NCBI RefSeq assembly: GCF_037126175.1
Contig: NZ_CP146986.1
Span: forward strand, 806,001 to 870,000
Reading direction: 5' to 3'
From: Pseudomonas sp. RSB 5.4
Lineage (GTDB): Bacteria > Pseudomonadota > Gammaproteobacteria > Pseudomonadales > Pseudomonadaceae
DNA: 64,000 nucleotides
Shown here: positions 44,388-55,136 of the stretch, one piece after another
How the letters are laid out: every line of letters begins with the position of its first letter
How positions within the stretch are numbered: position 1 is the stretch's first letter
Position numbers and translations under genes: made by a program
Notes under the pieces: generated by a model
Database searches by the model: none
The model's input: only the letters and a program-made list of their open reading frames with translations
What the model was told of the DNA's origin: nothing

Positions 44388-44454
44388 TTCGCGAGCAAGC
44401 CCGCTCCCACATTTTGAAATGCATTCTTAATGTGGGAGCGGGCTTGCTCGCGAA
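44388..44454. repeat. REPIN (family A)
   Basis: TTCGCGAGCAAGCCCGCTCC and GGAGCGGGCTTGCTCGCGAA with a 27-base centre, between the convergent TetR and preA genes. Nearly the same unit as at 29941. Confidence 0.9.
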
Positions 44455-44479
44455 GGCGTCAATTCAGACGCCGCCGACC

Positions 44480-45754
44480 TTAAGGGGAGACATGGTACGG
44501 ATTGCGCGGATCATGATTCCAGTCCAGAAACGGCTTGCCGGTTTCCATCGGCACCATCTCGATGCAGTCCGCCACCGGGCAGGTGATCTGGCACAGATTG
44601 CAGCCCACACACTCATCATCGATCACTTCATATTTATGCGTGCCGTCAGCCAGCTTGAGGTTGCTGATCGCCTGGTGTGAAGTGTCTTCGCAAGCAATGT
44701 GGCAGCGCCCGCAACCGATGCACGCGTCCTGGTCGATCTTCGCGATCACCTGATAGTTGATGTCGAGGTACTTCCAGTCCGTGGTATTGCCCACCGCGCG
44801 GCCGGAAAACTCACGGATGCTGGCGTAACCCTGACTGTCCATCCAGCGCGACAGCCCGTCCTTCATCTCCTCGACAATCCGGAAACCATGCAGCATCGCC
44901 GCCGTGCACACCTGCACCGCGCCGCTGCCCAGCGCCATGAATTCCGCCGCATCACGCCAACTGCCGATGCCGCCAATGCCGCAGATCGGCAGGCCTTGGG
45001 TCTGCGGATCACGAGCGATCTCGGCGACCATGTTCAGTGCAATCGGCTTGACCGCCGAGCCGCAATAACCACCGTGGGTGCTCTTGCTGCCGACGGTGGG
45101 CAGGGCGACCATGTGTTCCAGATCGACGCTGGTGATCGAGTTGATGGTGTTGATCAGCGACACCGCATCGGCGCCACCGCGATGCGCCGCGCGGGCGGCG
45201 ACGCGGATGTCGGTAATGTTCGGCGTCAGCTTGACGATCACCGGCAGCGAGCAATAGGTCTTGCACCAGCGGGTGACCTGCTCGACGTATTCCGGCACCT
45301 GACCGACCGCCGCGCCCATGCCGCGTTCGGGCATGCCGTGCGGGCAACCGAAATTCAGCTCGATACCGTCGGCGCCGGTGGCTTCCACCAGCGGCAGGAT
45401 GTGTTTCCACGATTCCTCGACACACGGCACCATCAGCGAGACGATCAGTGCGCGATCCGGCCAGTCCTTCTTGACTTGGGTGATCTCGCGCAGGTTGATT
45501 TCCAGCGAGCGGTCGGTGATCAGTTCGATGTTGTTGATCCCCAGCACTTCGCGGTTGTTGCCGTAATGTGCCGAGTAGCGCGACGAGACGTTGACCGCTG
45601 CCGGGTCCTCGCCAAGGGTTTTCCAGACCACGCCACCCCAACCGGCCTCGAAGGCGCGCACCACGTTGTAGGCCTTGTCGGTCGGCGGCGCGGAGGCCAG
45701 CCAGAACGGGTTGGGGGCTTTGATGCCGGCGAAGACTATCGAGAGATCGGCCAT
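44480..45754 (-). CDS. preA: NAD-dependent dihydropyrimidine dehydrogenase subunit PreA
   Basis: A 424-residue FMN protein with a dihydroorotate-dehydrogenase-like barrel (VFAGIKAPNPFWLASAPPTD, then ELNFGCPHGMPERGMGAAVG with the active-site region). Two C-terminal [4Fe-4S] motifs, CIGCGRCHIAC and CVGCNLCQITC, follow near residue 340. With PreT it reduces uracil and thymine to the dihydro forms using NADH. The gene directly abuts preT. Length fits the bacterial family, which lacks the fused N-terminal half of mammalian DPYD. Confidence 0.93.
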   Translation of the reverse strand: MADLSIVFAGIKAPNPFWLASAPPTDKAYNVVRAFEAGWGGVVWKTLGEDPAAVNVSSRYSAHYGNNREVLGINNIELITDRSLEINLREITQVKKDWPDRALIVSLMVPCVEESWKHILPLVEATGADGIELNFGCPHGMPERGMGAAVGQVPEYVEQVTRWCKTYCSLPVIVKLTPNITDIRVAARAAHRGGADAVSLINTINSITSVDLEHMVALPTVGSKSTHGGYCGSAVKPIALNMVAEIARDPQTQGLPICGIGGIGSWRDAAEFMALGSGAVQVCTAAMLHGFRIVEEMKDGLSRWMDSQGYASIREFSGRAVGNTTDWKYLDINYQVIAKIDQDACIGCGRCHIACEDTSHQAISNLKLADGTHKYEVIDDECVGCNLCQITCPVADCIEMVPMETGKPFLDWNHDPRNPYHVSP

Positions 45755-47137
45755 TTACGCAGCCTCCACGTTGAGCATCAGTTGCGCGTTGATCGCCTCG
45801 GCGGCGAGTTTGCCGTGCTGCACGGCTTGCACGGTGAGGTCCTGATCGAGGCTGGTGCAGTCGCCGCCGGCATACACGCCGGGAATGCTCGTGCGAAGAT
45901 TTTCATCGACCTGAATCCGTTCGCCTTGACGCTTGAGTTCGCGGGCCAGCGGGTCGGCGAGGGCGCTGCTGTCGAAGGCCTGGCCGATGGCTTTGAAAAT
46001 CGCATCGGCGGCCAGCTCGAAGGTTTCGCCAGTGGTTTGCAGACGACCGTCGACCAGTTCGGTACGGGCGAAACGCATACCGCGCACATGGCCCTGATCG
46101 TCGAGCAAGACTTCCTCCGGTTGTGCCCAGGTCAGCAGGCGCACCTGATTGGCCTTGGCGATGTCTTGTTCGTGACCGGTGGCGCCCATGTCCGCCGCAC
46201 CGCGGCGATACACCAGATTCACGTCACGGGCACCGAGGCGGGCCATCTGCACGGCCATGTCGATCGCGGTGTTGCCGGCGCCGAGGACGATGCAGCGCTC
46301 GGCCAGTGGCAGTTGCGTCAGGTCATCGGCCTGGCGCAGTTCACGGATGTAGTCGGTGGCGGCGAGCAGGCCGGGCGCGTCCTCGTGGGGCAGGCCGAGC
46401 TGTTTGCTGGCATTGAGGCCGAGGCCGAGGAACACCGCGTCGAACTGCTGATGCAGCTCGCTGAGGGTCAGGTTGTCGCCGAGTTTCTGCCCGTGACGGA
46501 TTTCGATGCCGCCGATCTGCAGGAGGAAATCCAGTTCCTTCTGCGCATAGTCGTCGACCAGTTTGTACTTGGCGATCCCGTATTCATTAAGGCCGCCAGC
46601 CTTCTCCCGGGCTTCGAAAATCACCACGTCATGCCCGTGCATCGCGCTGCGGTGGGCGCAGGACAACCCCGCTGGCCCGGCGCCGACCACGGCGATGCGT
46701 TTGCCGGTAGCGGCGTTGCGCTGAAACGGGTGTTCAGTGAAGTGCGCGTTGTCCACGGCGTAGCGCTGCAGCAGGCCGATCAGCACCGGCGCGCATTCCT
46801 GCGCATTGTTGCGTACGCAGGCTTGCTGGCAGAGGATTTCCGTGGGGCATACCCGCGCGCAACTGCCGCCGAGGATGTTCGCCGAAAGAATTTTCTGCGC
46901 CGCACCGGGCACGTTGTCCTGATGGATATTGCGGATAAACGACGGAATGTCGATCTCGCTGGGGCACGCGTTGACGCACGGGGCGTCGTAGCAATACAGG
47001 CAGCGCGAGGCTTCCAGATGCGCCTGCCGGGCGTTGAGCGGTGGCGCCAGATCAGTGAAATGGCCGGCGAGGGCGGCCGCGCTTTCGTGCGGATGCGGGA
47101 GATGGTTCAGGGTCTCGATCACGGTTTTTTGCCTCAC
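45755..47137 (-). CDS. preT: NAD-dependent dihydropyrimidine dehydrogenase subunit PreT
   Basis: A 460-residue glutamate-synthase-beta-like subunit. N-terminal cysteines CLYCYDAPCVNACP (near residue 47) and CARVCPTEILCQQACVR (near 94) bind [4Fe-4S] clusters. Two Rossmann motifs follow: VVGAGPAGLSCAHRSA near 150 (FAD) and VLGAGNTAIDMAVQMARLGA near 288 (NADH). It takes electrons from NADH and hands them to PreA. It is the middle gene between dihydropyrimidinase and preA, all leftward. Confidence 0.93.
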   Translation of the reverse strand: MRQKTVIETLNHLPHPHESAAALAGHFTDLAPPLNARQAHLEASRCLYCYDAPCVNACPSEIDIPSFIRNIHQDNVPGAAQKILSANILGGSCARVCPTEILCQQACVRNNAQECAPVLIGLLQRYAVDNAHFTEHPFQRNAATGKRIAVVGAGPAGLSCAHRSAMHGHDVVIFEAREKAGGLNEYGIAKYKLVDDYAQKELDFLLQIGGIEIRHGQKLGDNLTLSELHQQFDAVFLGLGLNASKQLGLPHEDAPGLLAATDYIRELRQADDLTQLPLAERCIVLGAGNTAIDMAVQMARLGARDVNLVYRRGAADMGATGHEQDIAKANQVRLLTWAQPEEVLLDDQGHVRGMRFARTELVDGRLQTTGETFELAADAIFKAIGQAFDSSALADPLARELKRQGERIQVDENLRTSIPGVYAGGDCTSLDQDLTVQAVQHGKLAAEAINAQLMLNVEAA

Positions 47138-47197
47138 GGTTATTGAGGTTCTCTGCCTCTGATGGGCAGTGGTTTTTGTGTTGTCTGGACGGGCCCC

Positions 47198-47264
47198 TTC
47201 GCGAGCAAGCCCGCTCCCACATTTTGGAATGCGTACACCCTGTGGGAGCGAGCTTGCTCGCGAA
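47198..47264. repeat. REPIN (family A)
   Basis: TTCGCGAGCAAGCCCGCTCC and GGAGCGAGCTTGCTCGCGAA, inside the pyrimidine gene set between dihydropyrimidinase and preT. Confidence 0.9.
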
Positions 47265-47281
47265 GGCCGAAGGCCTGGATT

Positions 47282-48819
<1,538 letters not shown>

Positions 48820-48913
48820 AGAAGCTAGTCGCAGTTCTGCAATTGATCAAGATTATTTTTTATAAGCTTATTGCTGTTTTAACTGCATGAAAAATAACGA
48901 TAAAAAACGTAAA

Positions 48914-48945
48914 TCACCAAAATGGTGAGGCTGTTCACCATTTTG
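48914..48945. promoter_or_regulatory. Overlapping dyads, candidate regulator sites
   Basis: CAAAATGGTGA (48918-48928) and TCACCATTTTG (48935-48945) are perfect 11-bp inverted arms around 6 bases. The left half is also a palindrome by itself, TCACCA-AAA-TGGTGA (48914-48928). The CCA...TGG core is reminiscent of the RutR site, so the nearby TetR regulator is a candidate binder. Confidence 0.55.
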
Positions 48946-49346
48946 ACGCACTTGACAGGATGGAAATATGAGCAAGATTTCCTATGTGAAATCAGCTGCT
49001 TGAAGTTGAGCTGCGGCTGAGCGCCGGTGATGAAAAAAAGTGCAGTGCACCAGATTGAGTCCTGACCGTTCGAACAACTTGGCAAACGTTTAGCCTGAGC
49101 GTGCAGACAAGTTTTCGAGGACGCTTCCGGTGAATAATTAAAACCGTGACATATCAGAAAGTTGCAATGCGTTTGAACCACGGCCCGATGCGTAAGCGGG
49201 GCGTCCGGCACGTTTATTGATGCCGCCGCTGACACCCTGGCCGGTGCAAGAAAGTTGTCAGTTCCTCCGGCCATCGTCCGGTTCGCACCTTGGTGTGCAG
49301 CCGTCTGATGAGCAAAAAAAATAATCAGAAGAACAGTGGAGCGGCC

Positions 49347-50831
49347 ATGCAACAGAACAGATCGCAAGTGACCGAGCGCGACGGCTTGTTCGAACTCGAA
49401 GCCGGCAGCGACGTCCTCGACAGTCCCCGTTACAACCACGACATGGCACCGACCAAGGTGCGCGAACGAACCTGGAACAAATGGCACATCACCGCGCTGT
49501 GGATCGGCATGTCGGTGTGCGTGCCGACCTACACCCTCGGCGGGGTGCTCACCGCCTATTTCGGCCTCACCGTTGGTGAAGCGCTGATGGCGATTCTGCT
49601 GGCCAACGTCATCGTGCTGATCCCGTTGACGCTCAATGCCTTTCCCGGCACCAAGTACGGCATTCCATTCCCGGTGCTGCTGCGCTCGTCGTTCGGCGTG
49701 CTTGGCTCCAACGTGCCGTGTCTGATTCGCGCGCTGGTGGCGTGCGGCTGGTTCGGGATTCAAACGATGTTTGGCGGATTGGCGATTCACCTGTTTCTCG
49801 GCTCGATCTTCGACGGCTGGAAATCCCTCGGCGGAACCGGCGAGGTGATCGGTTTCATGATTTTCTGGTCGTTGAACCTGTGGGTGGTGATCCGCGGCGC
49901 CGAGTCGATCAAGTGGCTGGAAACCCTGTCGGCACCGCTGTTGGTGGCGGTCGGCATCGGGTTGCTGGTGTGGGCCATGCCCAATGTGTCGATGACCGAG
50001 TTGCTGGCGATTCCACCGAAACGCCCGGAAGGCGCCAGTGTGGTCAGTTACTTCGCTGCCGGGCTGACCGCGATGGTTGGTTTCTGGGCCACGCTGTCGC
50101 TGAACATTCCCGACTTCAGCCGCTACGCCAAAAGCCAGAAGGATCAGATCCTCGGGCAGATTTTCGGCCTGCCGCTGACCATGTTCCTCTTCGCCTCACT
50201 CGGTGTGGTGATGACCGCCGCTTCGGTGAAACTGGTCGGCGTTACGGTGTCGGATCCGGTCAGTCTGATCGGCCATATCCAGAGCCCGATGTGGGTTGCG
50301 TTAGCCATGGCGCTGATCATCATCGCCACGCTGTCGACCAACACAGCGGCGAACATCGTTTCGCCGACCAATGATTTCCAGAACATCGCACCCAAGGTGA
50401 TCAATCGCACCAAAGCGGTGTTGCTCACGGGCTTCGTCGGGTTGGCGTTGATGGCACACGAGCTGCTGAAAAAGCTGGGCCTGATCGTGTCCGATGTCAG
50501 CCTGGAAACCGTGTATTCCAACTGGCTGCTGGGCTATTCGAGCCTGCTCGGGCCGATTGCCGGGATCATGGTGGTGGACTATTTCCTGATCAAGAAACAG
50601 CAACTGGACCTCGCCGGGTTGTACCGGGACGACGTGTATCCGGCGTGGAACTGGGCCGGTTTTACCGCGTTTGGCGTGCCGGTGGTGCTGACCTTGCTGT
50701 CGTTGGGCAGCGATGCGTTCAGCTGGTTTTACAGCTATGGCTGGTTTACCGGCTCGGCGCTGGGTGGGCTGATTTATTACGGGTTGTGTTCGATGCGAAG
50801 CAGCCCGTCTGTTGTGAAATCTTCGGTGTGA
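49347..50831 (+). CDS. NCS1-family nucleobase permease
   Basis: A 494-residue transporter with about 12 membrane segments. WNKWHITALWIGMSVCVPTY starts helix 1; GIQTMFGGLAIHLFLG and ATLSLNIPDFSRYAKSQKDQ are NCS1 signature stretches. The family imports uracil, allantoin, hydantoin or cytosine with H+ or Na+. Between dihydropyrimidinase and a ureidopropionase-like amidase it most likely imports uracil/thymine or a hydantoin. GGAG lies 5 bases before the ATG at 49347; an earlier frame extension is unsupported. Confidence 0.87.
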   Translation: MQQNRSQVTERDGLFELEAGSDVLDSPRYNHDMAPTKVRERTWNKWHITALWIGMSVCVPTYTLGGVLTAYFGLTVGEALMAILLANVIVLIPLTLNAFPGTKYGIPFPVLLRSSFGVLGSNVPCLIRALVACGWFGIQTMFGGLAIHLFLGSIFDGWKSLGGTGEVIGFMIFWSLNLWVVIRGAESIKWLETLSAPLLVAVGIGLLVWAMPNVSMTELLAIPPKRPEGASVVSYFAAGLTAMVGFWATLSLNIPDFSRYAKSQKDQILGQIFGLPLTMFLFASLGVVMTAASVKLVGVTVSDPVSLIGHIQSPMWVALAMALIIIATLSTNTAANIVSPTNDFQNIAPKVINRTKAVLLTGFVGLALMAHELLKKLGLIVSDVSLETVYSNWLLGYSSLLGPIAGIMVVDYFLIKKQQLDLAGLYRDDVYPAWNWAGFTAFGVPVVLTLLSLGSDAFSWFYSYGWFTGSALGGLIYYGLCSMRSSPSVVKSSV

Positions 50832-50842
50832 GGGATGGCCCC

Positions 50843-50908
50843 TTCGCGAGCAGGCTCGCTCCCACATTTTGGAATGCGTTCACTTGTGGGAGCGGGCTTG
50901 CTCGCGAA
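50843..50908. repeat. REPIN (family A)
   Basis: TTCGCGAGCAGGCTCGCTCC and GGAGCGGGCTTGCTCGCGAA, between the permease and amidase genes. Confidence 0.9.
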
Positions 50909-50973
50909 GGCGGCCTCAAACCCACCAAAGAATTACCTGAAGACACTCATAAGAACTGCCTGAGGAGATCAAC

Positions 50974-52257
50974 ATGAACGCAGCCGTAGACGTTCTGCAA
51001 TCCACCCATCAGCACATCAACCGCGACCGCCTCTGGGCCTCGCTCATGGAACTGGCCAAGCTCGGTGCCACGGTCAAGGGCGGGGTCTGTCGCCTGGCCC
51101 TGACCGACCTCGACCGCCAGGCCCGCGACCTGTTTGTGCAGTGGTGCAAGGACGCCGGGTGCAGCGTCACGGTCGATGAAGTCGGCAACATCTTCGCCCG
51201 CCGCCCCGGCCGCAATCCAAACCTGCCGCCAGTAATGACCGGCAGCCACATCGACACCCAGCCTACCGGCGGCAAGTTCGACGGCTGCTTCGGCGTGCTC
51301 GCCGGCGTCGAAGTGCTGCGCACTCTCAATGACCTCGGCGTGGAGACCGAAGCACCGCTGGAAGTGGTGGTCTGGACCAACGAAGAAGGCTCGCGCTTCG
51401 CCCCGTGCATGATGGGCTCCGGGGTGTTCGCGGAAAAATTCACCCTCGAAGAAACCCTGGCCAAGGTCGATGCCGATGGCGTCACCGTCGGCGAAGCCCT
51501 GAACGCCATCGGCTATGCCGGACAACGCAAAGTCAGCGGGCACAAGGTGGGTGCCTATTTCGAAGCACACATCGAGCAAGGCCCGATCCTCGAAGACGAG
51601 CAGAAAACCATCGGCGTGGTACTCGGCGCCCTCGGGCAAAAATGGTTCGACCTGAAACTGCGCGGCGTCGAAGCCCACGCCGGGCCAACCCCGATGCACC
51701 TGCGCAAGGACGCCCTGGTCGGCGCTTCGGTGATCGTCGGCGCGGTCAACCGCGCGGCCCTCGGCCACCAACCCCATGCGTGCGGCACCGTCGGTTGCCT
51801 GCAAGCCTATCCCGGCTCGCGCAACGTCATCCCCGGCGAAGTGCGCATGACCCTCGACTTCCGGCATCTGCAACCGGAGCGGCTGGACTCAATGATCGCC
51901 GAGGTCAAGCAAGTCATCGATACCACCTGCGAAGAACACGGCCTGACCTACGAACTGACCCCGACCGCCGACTTCCCGCCGCTGTACTTCGAAAAAGGCT
52001 GCGTCGAAGCCGTGCGCGGTGCGGCGCAAGGCCTGGGCCTGTCACACATGGACATCGTCAGTGGCGCGGGACACGACGCAATCTTCCTCGCCGAACTCGG
52101 CCCGGCGGGAATGATCTTCGTACCGTGCGAGGGCGGGATCAGCCACAACGAAATCGAGAATGCCGCGCCGGATGATCTGGCGGCCGGGTGCGCGGTGTTG
52201 CTGCGGGCGATGCTCGCGGCTTCGGCGATGGTGGCCGCTGGTAAAGCCGCGGCCTGA
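50974..52257 (+). CDS. Zn-dependent amidase: beta-ureidopropionase/N-carbamoyl-amino acid hydrolase
   Basis: A 427-residue M20-family amidohydrolase. MTGSHIDTQPTGGKFDGCFG near residue 90 and VVWTNEEGSRFAP near residue 130 carry the metal ligands, and FEAHIEQGPILE near 190 adds another His. The dimerisation domain has GVEAHAGPTPMHLRKDA. Allantoate amidohydrolase and L-carbamoylase share this fold. With preTA and dihydropyrimidinase adjacent it most likely performs the third pyrimidine step, freeing beta-alanine or beta-aminoisobutyrate with NH3 and CO2. GAGGAG precedes the ATG. A REPIN begins right after the stop. Confidence 0.87.
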   Translation: MNAAVDVLQSTHQHINRDRLWASLMELAKLGATVKGGVCRLALTDLDRQARDLFVQWCKDAGCSVTVDEVGNIFARRPGRNPNLPPVMTGSHIDTQPTGGKFDGCFGVLAGVEVLRTLNDLGVETEAPLEVVVWTNEEGSRFAPCMMGSGVFAEKFTLEETLAKVDADGVTVGEALNAIGYAGQRKVSGHKVGAYFEAHIEQGPILEDEQKTIGVVLGALGQKWFDLKLRGVEAHAGPTPMHLRKDALVGASVIVGAVNRAALGHQPHACGTVGCLQAYPGSRNVIPGEVRMTLDFRHLQPERLDSMIAEVKQVIDTTCEEHGLTYELTPTADFPPLYFEKGCVEAVRGAAQGLGLSHMDIVSGAGHDAIFLAELGPAGMIFVPCEGGISHNEIENAAPDDLAAGCAVLLRAMLAASAMVAAGKAAA

Positions 52258-52260
52258 AGA

Positions 52261-52340
52261 TCAAAAGATCGCAGCCTGCGGCAGCTCCTACAGTTGGATT
52301 GCATTCAACCTGTAGGAGCTGCCGAAGGCTGCGATCTTTT
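52261..52340. repeat. REPIN (family B)
   Basis: AAAGATCGCAGCCTGCGGCA and TGCCGAAGGCTGCGATCTTT in inverted orientation, filling the gap before the DHH gene. Confidence 0.9.
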
Positions 52341-52383
52341 TATGTCACCCCAATGTCATGGAAATGTGCGACGTTTGCGCCCC

Positions 52384-53301
52384 ATGAAAATCATCACCTC
52401 CGGCGCGTCCTATCTGGACATCGACGCCTACGCCTGTTGCATCGCCTACGCAGAATTGCTCAACCTGCAAGGCAGTCCCGCCCGCGCGGTCAGCAGCGCA
52501 AAACCCAACAGCAGCGTGTCGCCGACCGTTCTGAGTTGGGGCGCTGCTTTTCAGCGTTACACGCCGCAAGCAAACGACGAATTCGTGTTGGTCGATGTGT
52601 CCGACTATCACCACTTCGACCCGCTGGTGGTGCTCGACCAAGTGGTCGAGGTCATCGATCATCATCCCGGTTACGAGCCGTACTGGGCAGAGCGACTGGG
52701 TTCCGCCGCCGACATCCTCCCGATTGGTGCAGCGGCGACGCTGGTTTTTCAGCGTTGGCAAGCTGCTGGTCTGCTCCCGCGAATCAGCGAGCAAAGCGCG
52801 AAATTGCTGGCCACGGCAATCCTCGATAACACGCTTAACCTCACCGGGCAGATGACCTCTGAGGCGGATATTGAGGCTTATGAGGCATTAATGCAGCGGG
52901 CGAATCTGCCGGCAAACTGGCCCGAGCAGTATTTCCTCGAATGTCAGGCCGCCATCGAAGCAGACCTGCAGACCGCGTTGGCGGCGGATCTGAAACGCTT
53001 CAAACCGGACAGCAATCTGCCCCAGGTCTGCGCACAGATGACGGTGTGGGACGCCGATGCGTTGCTTCACAAACATCGCAACGAGATCGGCGGCTGGATG
53101 GTCGGGCAGGGCGATGACTGGTTGCTGAACGTCATCAGCATCCGTGACGGCAAGAGTTGTTTGCTGGCTGAGCCGCTGCTCAGCCAGCAGAAGCTGGATC
53201 GGTTGTTGCCGCTGCAGTGGCAGGCGGGCATGGCTGTTGTGAAACCGTCGATGCTGCGCAAGGAACTGCTGAAACTGGGGTTGAACCTCAACCCGGTCTG
53301 A
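52384..53301 (+). CDS. DHH-family phosphoesterase
   Basis: A 305-residue protein of the DHH superfamily, near family II pyrophosphatases. LDIDAYACCIAYAELLNLQG supplies the first metal-binding Asp pair, VLVDVSDYHHFDP the next, and VIDHHPGYEPYW the DHH motif near residue 93. A C-terminal DHHA2-like part follows, with HRNEIGGWMVGQGDDWLL. It may cleave pyrophosphate, polyphosphate or small nucleotide phosphates. The ATG at 52384 starts MKIITSGASYLDID, the typical first strand; no clear ribosome site is visible. Monocistronic. Confidence 0.8.
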   Translation: MKIITSGASYLDIDAYACCIAYAELLNLQGSPARAVSSAKPNSSVSPTVLSWGAAFQRYTPQANDEFVLVDVSDYHHFDPLVVLDQVVEVIDHHPGYEPYWAERLGSAADILPIGAAATLVFQRWQAAGLLPRISEQSAKLLATAILDNTLNLTGQMTSEADIEAYEALMQRANLPANWPEQYFLECQAAIEADLQTALAADLKRFKPDSNLPQVCAQMTVWDADALLHKHRNEIGGWMVGQGDDWLLNVISIRDGKSCLLAEPLLSQQKLDRLLPLQWQAGMAVVKPSMLRKELLKLGLNLNPV

Positions 53302-53309
53302 CGCTGTGA

Positions 53310-53519
53310 TCAGCCGGGCCGGTCATTCTTGCCCGCTGTGCCCTGGCGTCTGTCGGGGCCGTTGGGGTTGCCGACATCCAGCAACCTTCGTTCGACCAAA
53401 ACATTCTCCAGTGCCTGACGCTCGACCGGCGCCATTTGGTGTTCGCGCTTTTTCAACTCCAGCAGGATGGGGCTGGACCAGGTGCGATAAGTCTGTTCGA
53501 TGTTGCGACGCGACGTCAT
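53310..53519 (-). CDS. Small hypothetical protein
   Basis: A 69-residue basic protein of unknown function. It starts MTSRRNIEQTYRTWSSPILL and has a charged helical middle (ELKKREHQMAPVERQALENV), then a Gly/Asp/Arg-rich tail that looks disordered. GGAGAG lies 5 bases before the ATG at 53519, which supports a real gene. It converges on the DHH gene with an 8-base gap. No signal peptide or membrane segment. Confidence 0.5.
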   Translation of the reverse strand: MTSRRNIEQTYRTWSSPILLELKKREHQMAPVERQALENVLVERRLLDVGNPNGPDRRQGTAGKNDRPG

Positions 53520-53625
53520 CAGTCTCTCCTTGATCAAGAGCCCGGTGGAGCTGGCAGGGGCTCAATCCGATGAGGGAGTAACCTTAGTCGAGAATCCCCG
53601 AGTCCGCGAATGCGCCGTTGTTCCC

Positions 53626-53714
53626 TGTAGGAGTGAGCTTGCTCGCGATAGCGGTGTGTCAGCTGACATTTGCGCTACTGACACACCGCTATCGCGAGCA
53701 GGCTCACTCCTACA
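53626..53714. repeat. REPIN (family A)
   Basis: TGTAGGAGTGAGCTTGCTCG against GCGAGCAGGCTCACTCCTAC. It lies between the 69-aa gene and the amidohydrolase. Confidence 0.9.
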
Positions 53715-53734
53715 GGTATTGCATCGCCTGCGGA

Positions 53735-55123
53735 TCAATCGTCGATATTCATCATCGCCTGCACTCCTTCCCACGCCTCGGCGCGCATCCGTTCGATATC
53801 CAGTCCCGGAATCACGCCGTTATCGACCACGATCCGGCCGCCCACCAGGCTGTATTTCACCGTGATCGGTTCACCGGCCACCACTGGGGCAACCGCGCGA
53901 TCGTGGAAGCCGAAGAAGCGTGGGTGATCAAGGCTGTAGATCACCAGATCCGCCGCTTGCCCGACCTCCAGCGTACCGACCGCGCCCAATCCCAATACCT
54001 GCGCACCGCCCGCCGTGCCCCAGTGGATCACGTCTTCGGCGGTGGTGGCCGAGGCGCCCTGTTCGGCGCGGTGGATCAGCCACGCGGTGTTGGTTTCGCC
54101 GACCATGCTCCCGGATTCGTTGGACGCCACGCCGTCGACGCCGAGGGAGATCGGCACGCCGGCCTCGTACATTTGCGGCACTGGCGCGACGCCGCTGCCG
54201 AGGCGAGCATTACTCACCGGGCAGTGCGAGACGCCGGTGCCGGTCTGGGCGAGCATGCGGATTTCGCCGGGTTGCAGGTGCACGGCATGGGCAAACCAGA
54301 CGTCCGGGCCGAGCCATTCGTGTTCGGCGACGAATTCCACCGGCAGGCAGTTGTACTTGTCGCGGCAGAAATTCACGTAGTTCTGCGTTTCCGACAAATG
54401 CGTGTGCAGACGCAAACCGAGGCCGCGCGCGGTGTGCGCCAGTTCGCGCAGCAGGGTCGGCGGCAGCGAAAAGGTTGGCGTGGTGGGGGCGACGACCACC
54501 CGGCGCAGGGCGTCCGGGGTGTCCTGGTGATACAGCGATTTCAGCCGTTCGATGTCGCCGACCATTTGTTCGAGGCTTTCCGGTTGCAGCGCGGTTTTCG
54601 AGAAGCCCGGGTGGGCGCTGGCGGACTCCAGTGCGCCACCGCGACACAACACAAAGCGCAGGCCGAATTCGTCCGCCAGATCGAACAGCAAATCCCCGGT
54701 CTCGGTGCTGCCATGGGCGTGGTAGAGGTAGTGGTGATCGGCGCACGTCGTCACCCCAGACAGGAGCAACTCGACCATGCCCAGACGGGCGGCGATCCGC
54801 GCCAGTTGCGGGGTAAAGCGGTTCAATCGTGGATAGGGCACGCTCGCCAGCCAGCCTTGCAGATCCTGATTCAAGCCTTCGGGCACGGCTTTGAGCAGGT
54901 TCTGGAACAGGTGATGGTGGGTGTTGATCCAGCCTGGATAGACCACCGAATTGCGCGCGTCGATCACCCGCTCACCGGGTTGTGGCTCGAGGTCGGCGGC
55001 CATTTCGGCGATGCGTCCGTTGACCACACGAATGTCCACTGCGCCGGCCCGGGCACGCGGGCCGCGCAGGCCGGTCATCACCGCGACCGGGTTTTTGATC
55101 AGGATGTTTTGAAGTCGAGTCAT
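53735..55123 (-). CDS. Amidohydrolase, 8-oxoguanine deaminase-like
   Basis: A 462-residue ATZ/TRZ-type amidohydrolase. WINTHHHLFQNLLKAVP near residue 66 holds the HxH metal motif. His in LHTHLSETQNYV, His in WFAHAVHL and Asp in GVDGVASNESGSM complete the mononuclear zinc site of deaminases. The start IKNPVAVMTG resembles 8-oxoguanine deaminase of P. aeruginosa as I remember it. It lies directly after an NCS2 purine/xanthine-type permease on the same strand, 13 bases away, consistent with uptake and deamination of a purine. Guanine deaminase or a triazine-like hydrolase are alternatives. Confidence 0.78.
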   Translation of the reverse strand: MTRLQNILIKNPVAVMTGLRGPRARAGAVDIRVVNGRIAEMAADLEPQPGERVIDARNSVVYPGWINTHHHLFQNLLKAVPEGLNQDLQGWLASVPYPRLNRFTPQLARIAARLGMVELLLSGVTTCADHHYLYHAHGSTETGDLLFDLADEFGLRFVLCRGGALESASAHPGFSKTALQPESLEQMVGDIERLKSLYHQDTPDALRRVVVAPTTPTFSLPPTLLRELAHTARGLGLRLHTHLSETQNYVNFCRDKYNCLPVEFVAEHEWLGPDVWFAHAVHLQPGEIRMLAQTGTGVSHCPVSNARLGSGVAPVPQMYEAGVPISLGVDGVASNESGSMVGETNTAWLIHRAEQGASATTAEDVIHWGTAGGAQVLGLGAVGTLEVGQAADLVIYSLDHPRFFGFHDRAVAPVVAGEPITVKYSLVGGRIVVDNGVIPGLDIERMRAEAWEGVQAMMNIDD

Positions 55124-55136
55124 GGGCAGGCTCCAG

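Noticed and set aside
43241..44410. A 389-residue frame extending copC upstream
   Set aside because: The additional N-terminal part is antisense to the TetR gene. The real protein starts at 43603 with a signal peptide and a ribosome site.
44699..47146. Long plus-strand frame opposite preA and preT
   Set aside because: It is a shadow of two confidently identified enzymes. Its composition is typical of antisense GC-rich DNA.
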